Program-made: the position numbers and the translations under genes
In this document: in pieces, positions 5,680 to 5,993 of the stretch
Numbering within the stretch: the first letter of the stretch is position 1
Layout of the letters: each line of letters opens with the position of its first letter
Assembly: GCA_031285525.1 (NCBI GenBank)
Contig: JAITWB010000027.1
Coordinates: 1 to 5,993, forward strand
DNA from: Spirochaetaceae bacterium
GTDB lineage: Bacteria > Spirochaetota > Spirochaetia > Treponematales > Treponemataceae
Length of the DNA stretch: 5,993 nt
Reading direction: 5' to 3'
The notes under the pieces: model-generated
What the model was told of the DNA's origin: nothing
The model's database searches: none
Seen by the model: only the letters and a program-made list of their open reading frames with translations

Positions 5680-5993
5680 ACCCTAAACAAAATATCCCCG
5701 TATGTCGGATAGGGCCAGTATTTTTCCGCCATCAGAGTTTCCATTCCGTCAACCGCCGTCCGCAGTTCCTGCATGGCAGGCAGTATGGTATCAGAAAAAG
5801 CCTTCGCCGCTGCGGTCATGTCAGGGGTTGCCCTGGTTTCCAGTAGAGCCTTCTCAAGGGCTTCGTTCTGCCTGTAGACCTGACCGCTCAAGGATGCCAG
5901 TGTTTGCAGCAGAGCTTCCTCGGCTTCGCAGCAGATACCGGGGAGGACGCTCTTCTTGGCAAGGGCTGTCTCGCTCAACTCTTTCGTATAGGC
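5676..5993 (-). CDS. glnN: Glutamine synthetase type III, C-terminal end (5' part outside window)
   Basis: The frame is open to the right edge and encodes the last 105 residues. The TTG at 5978 is an internal leucine codon, not a start: the preceding codons AYTKE continue the protein. The segment is helical and charged, runs through DTILPAMQELRTAVDGMETL and finishes with EKYWPYPTYGDILFRV. That tyrosine/tryptophan-proline-TYGDLLF type ending is characteristic of type III glutamine synthetases (GSIII, GlnN, about 700 residues), whose C-terminal extension is absent from type I enzymes. GSIII makes glutamine from glutamate, ammonia and ATP in the cytoplasm. The catalytic region is not in the window, so activity cannot be judged. 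It reads toward hprK, with 70 bp between the stop and the hprK ATG and no clear terminator between them. Confidence 0.85.
   Translation of the reverse strand, partial: AYTKELSETALAKKSVLPGICCEAEEALLQTLASLSGQVYRQNEALEKALLETRATPDMTAAAKAFSDTILPAMQELRTAVDGMETLMAEKYWPYPTYGDILFRV

Noticed and set aside
5676..5978. Separate 100-residue protein starting with TTG at 5978
   Set aside because: The frame continues open to the window edge and the sequence is the C-terminus of type III glutamine synthetase.

Overview
The window looks like an ordinary chromosomal segment from a spirochaete or a close relative, with base composition near half G+C by eye. This rests on gene content and protein style: HPr kinase/phosphorylase beside HPr, a type III glutamine synthetase, LexA, and a MurJ and HolA of moderately diverged type. 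It has not been tested by a database search. I see no tRNA, rRNA, insertion sequence, CRISPR array or phage gene.

Layout. The left end (1-1131, + strand) is the C-terminal two thirds of the lipid II flippase MurJ. All other genes lie on the minus strand and read right to left: the last ~105 codons of a type III glutamine synthetase (5676-5993, cut by the window edge), hprK (4616-5605), ptsH encoding HPr (4331-4597), a four-helix membrane sensor resembling NtrY-type histidine kinases but lacking their catalytic motifs (2832-4334), lexA (2181-2810) and holA (1118-2176). holA and murJ converge and overlap tail to tail by 14 bp. The minus-strand genes are packed tightly, with gaps of 70, 18, -4, 21 and 4 bp, so they could form one operon or a few overlapping ones. 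There is no gene-free stretch over 300 bases.

How the genes may work together. HprK phosphorylates and dephosphorylates HPr on Ser46, and both proteins have intact key residues. No PTS enzyme I or sugar permease is in view. HPr is translationally overlapped by the sensor-like protein, and a glutamine synthetase gene sits directly upstream, which suggests a signalling unit relating carbon or phosphate state to nitrogen metabolism (inference). lexA appears to have its own promoter, with an inverted repeat placed like an operator, and is followed after 4 bp by holA, the clamp-loader delta subunit.

Main points for a second look: the pseudokinase-like sensor locked to ptsH; a possible 12-codon leader ORF and a possible leaderless promoter in the glutamine synthetase-hprK gap; an inverted-repeat insertion inside holA; and the candidate lexA operator.
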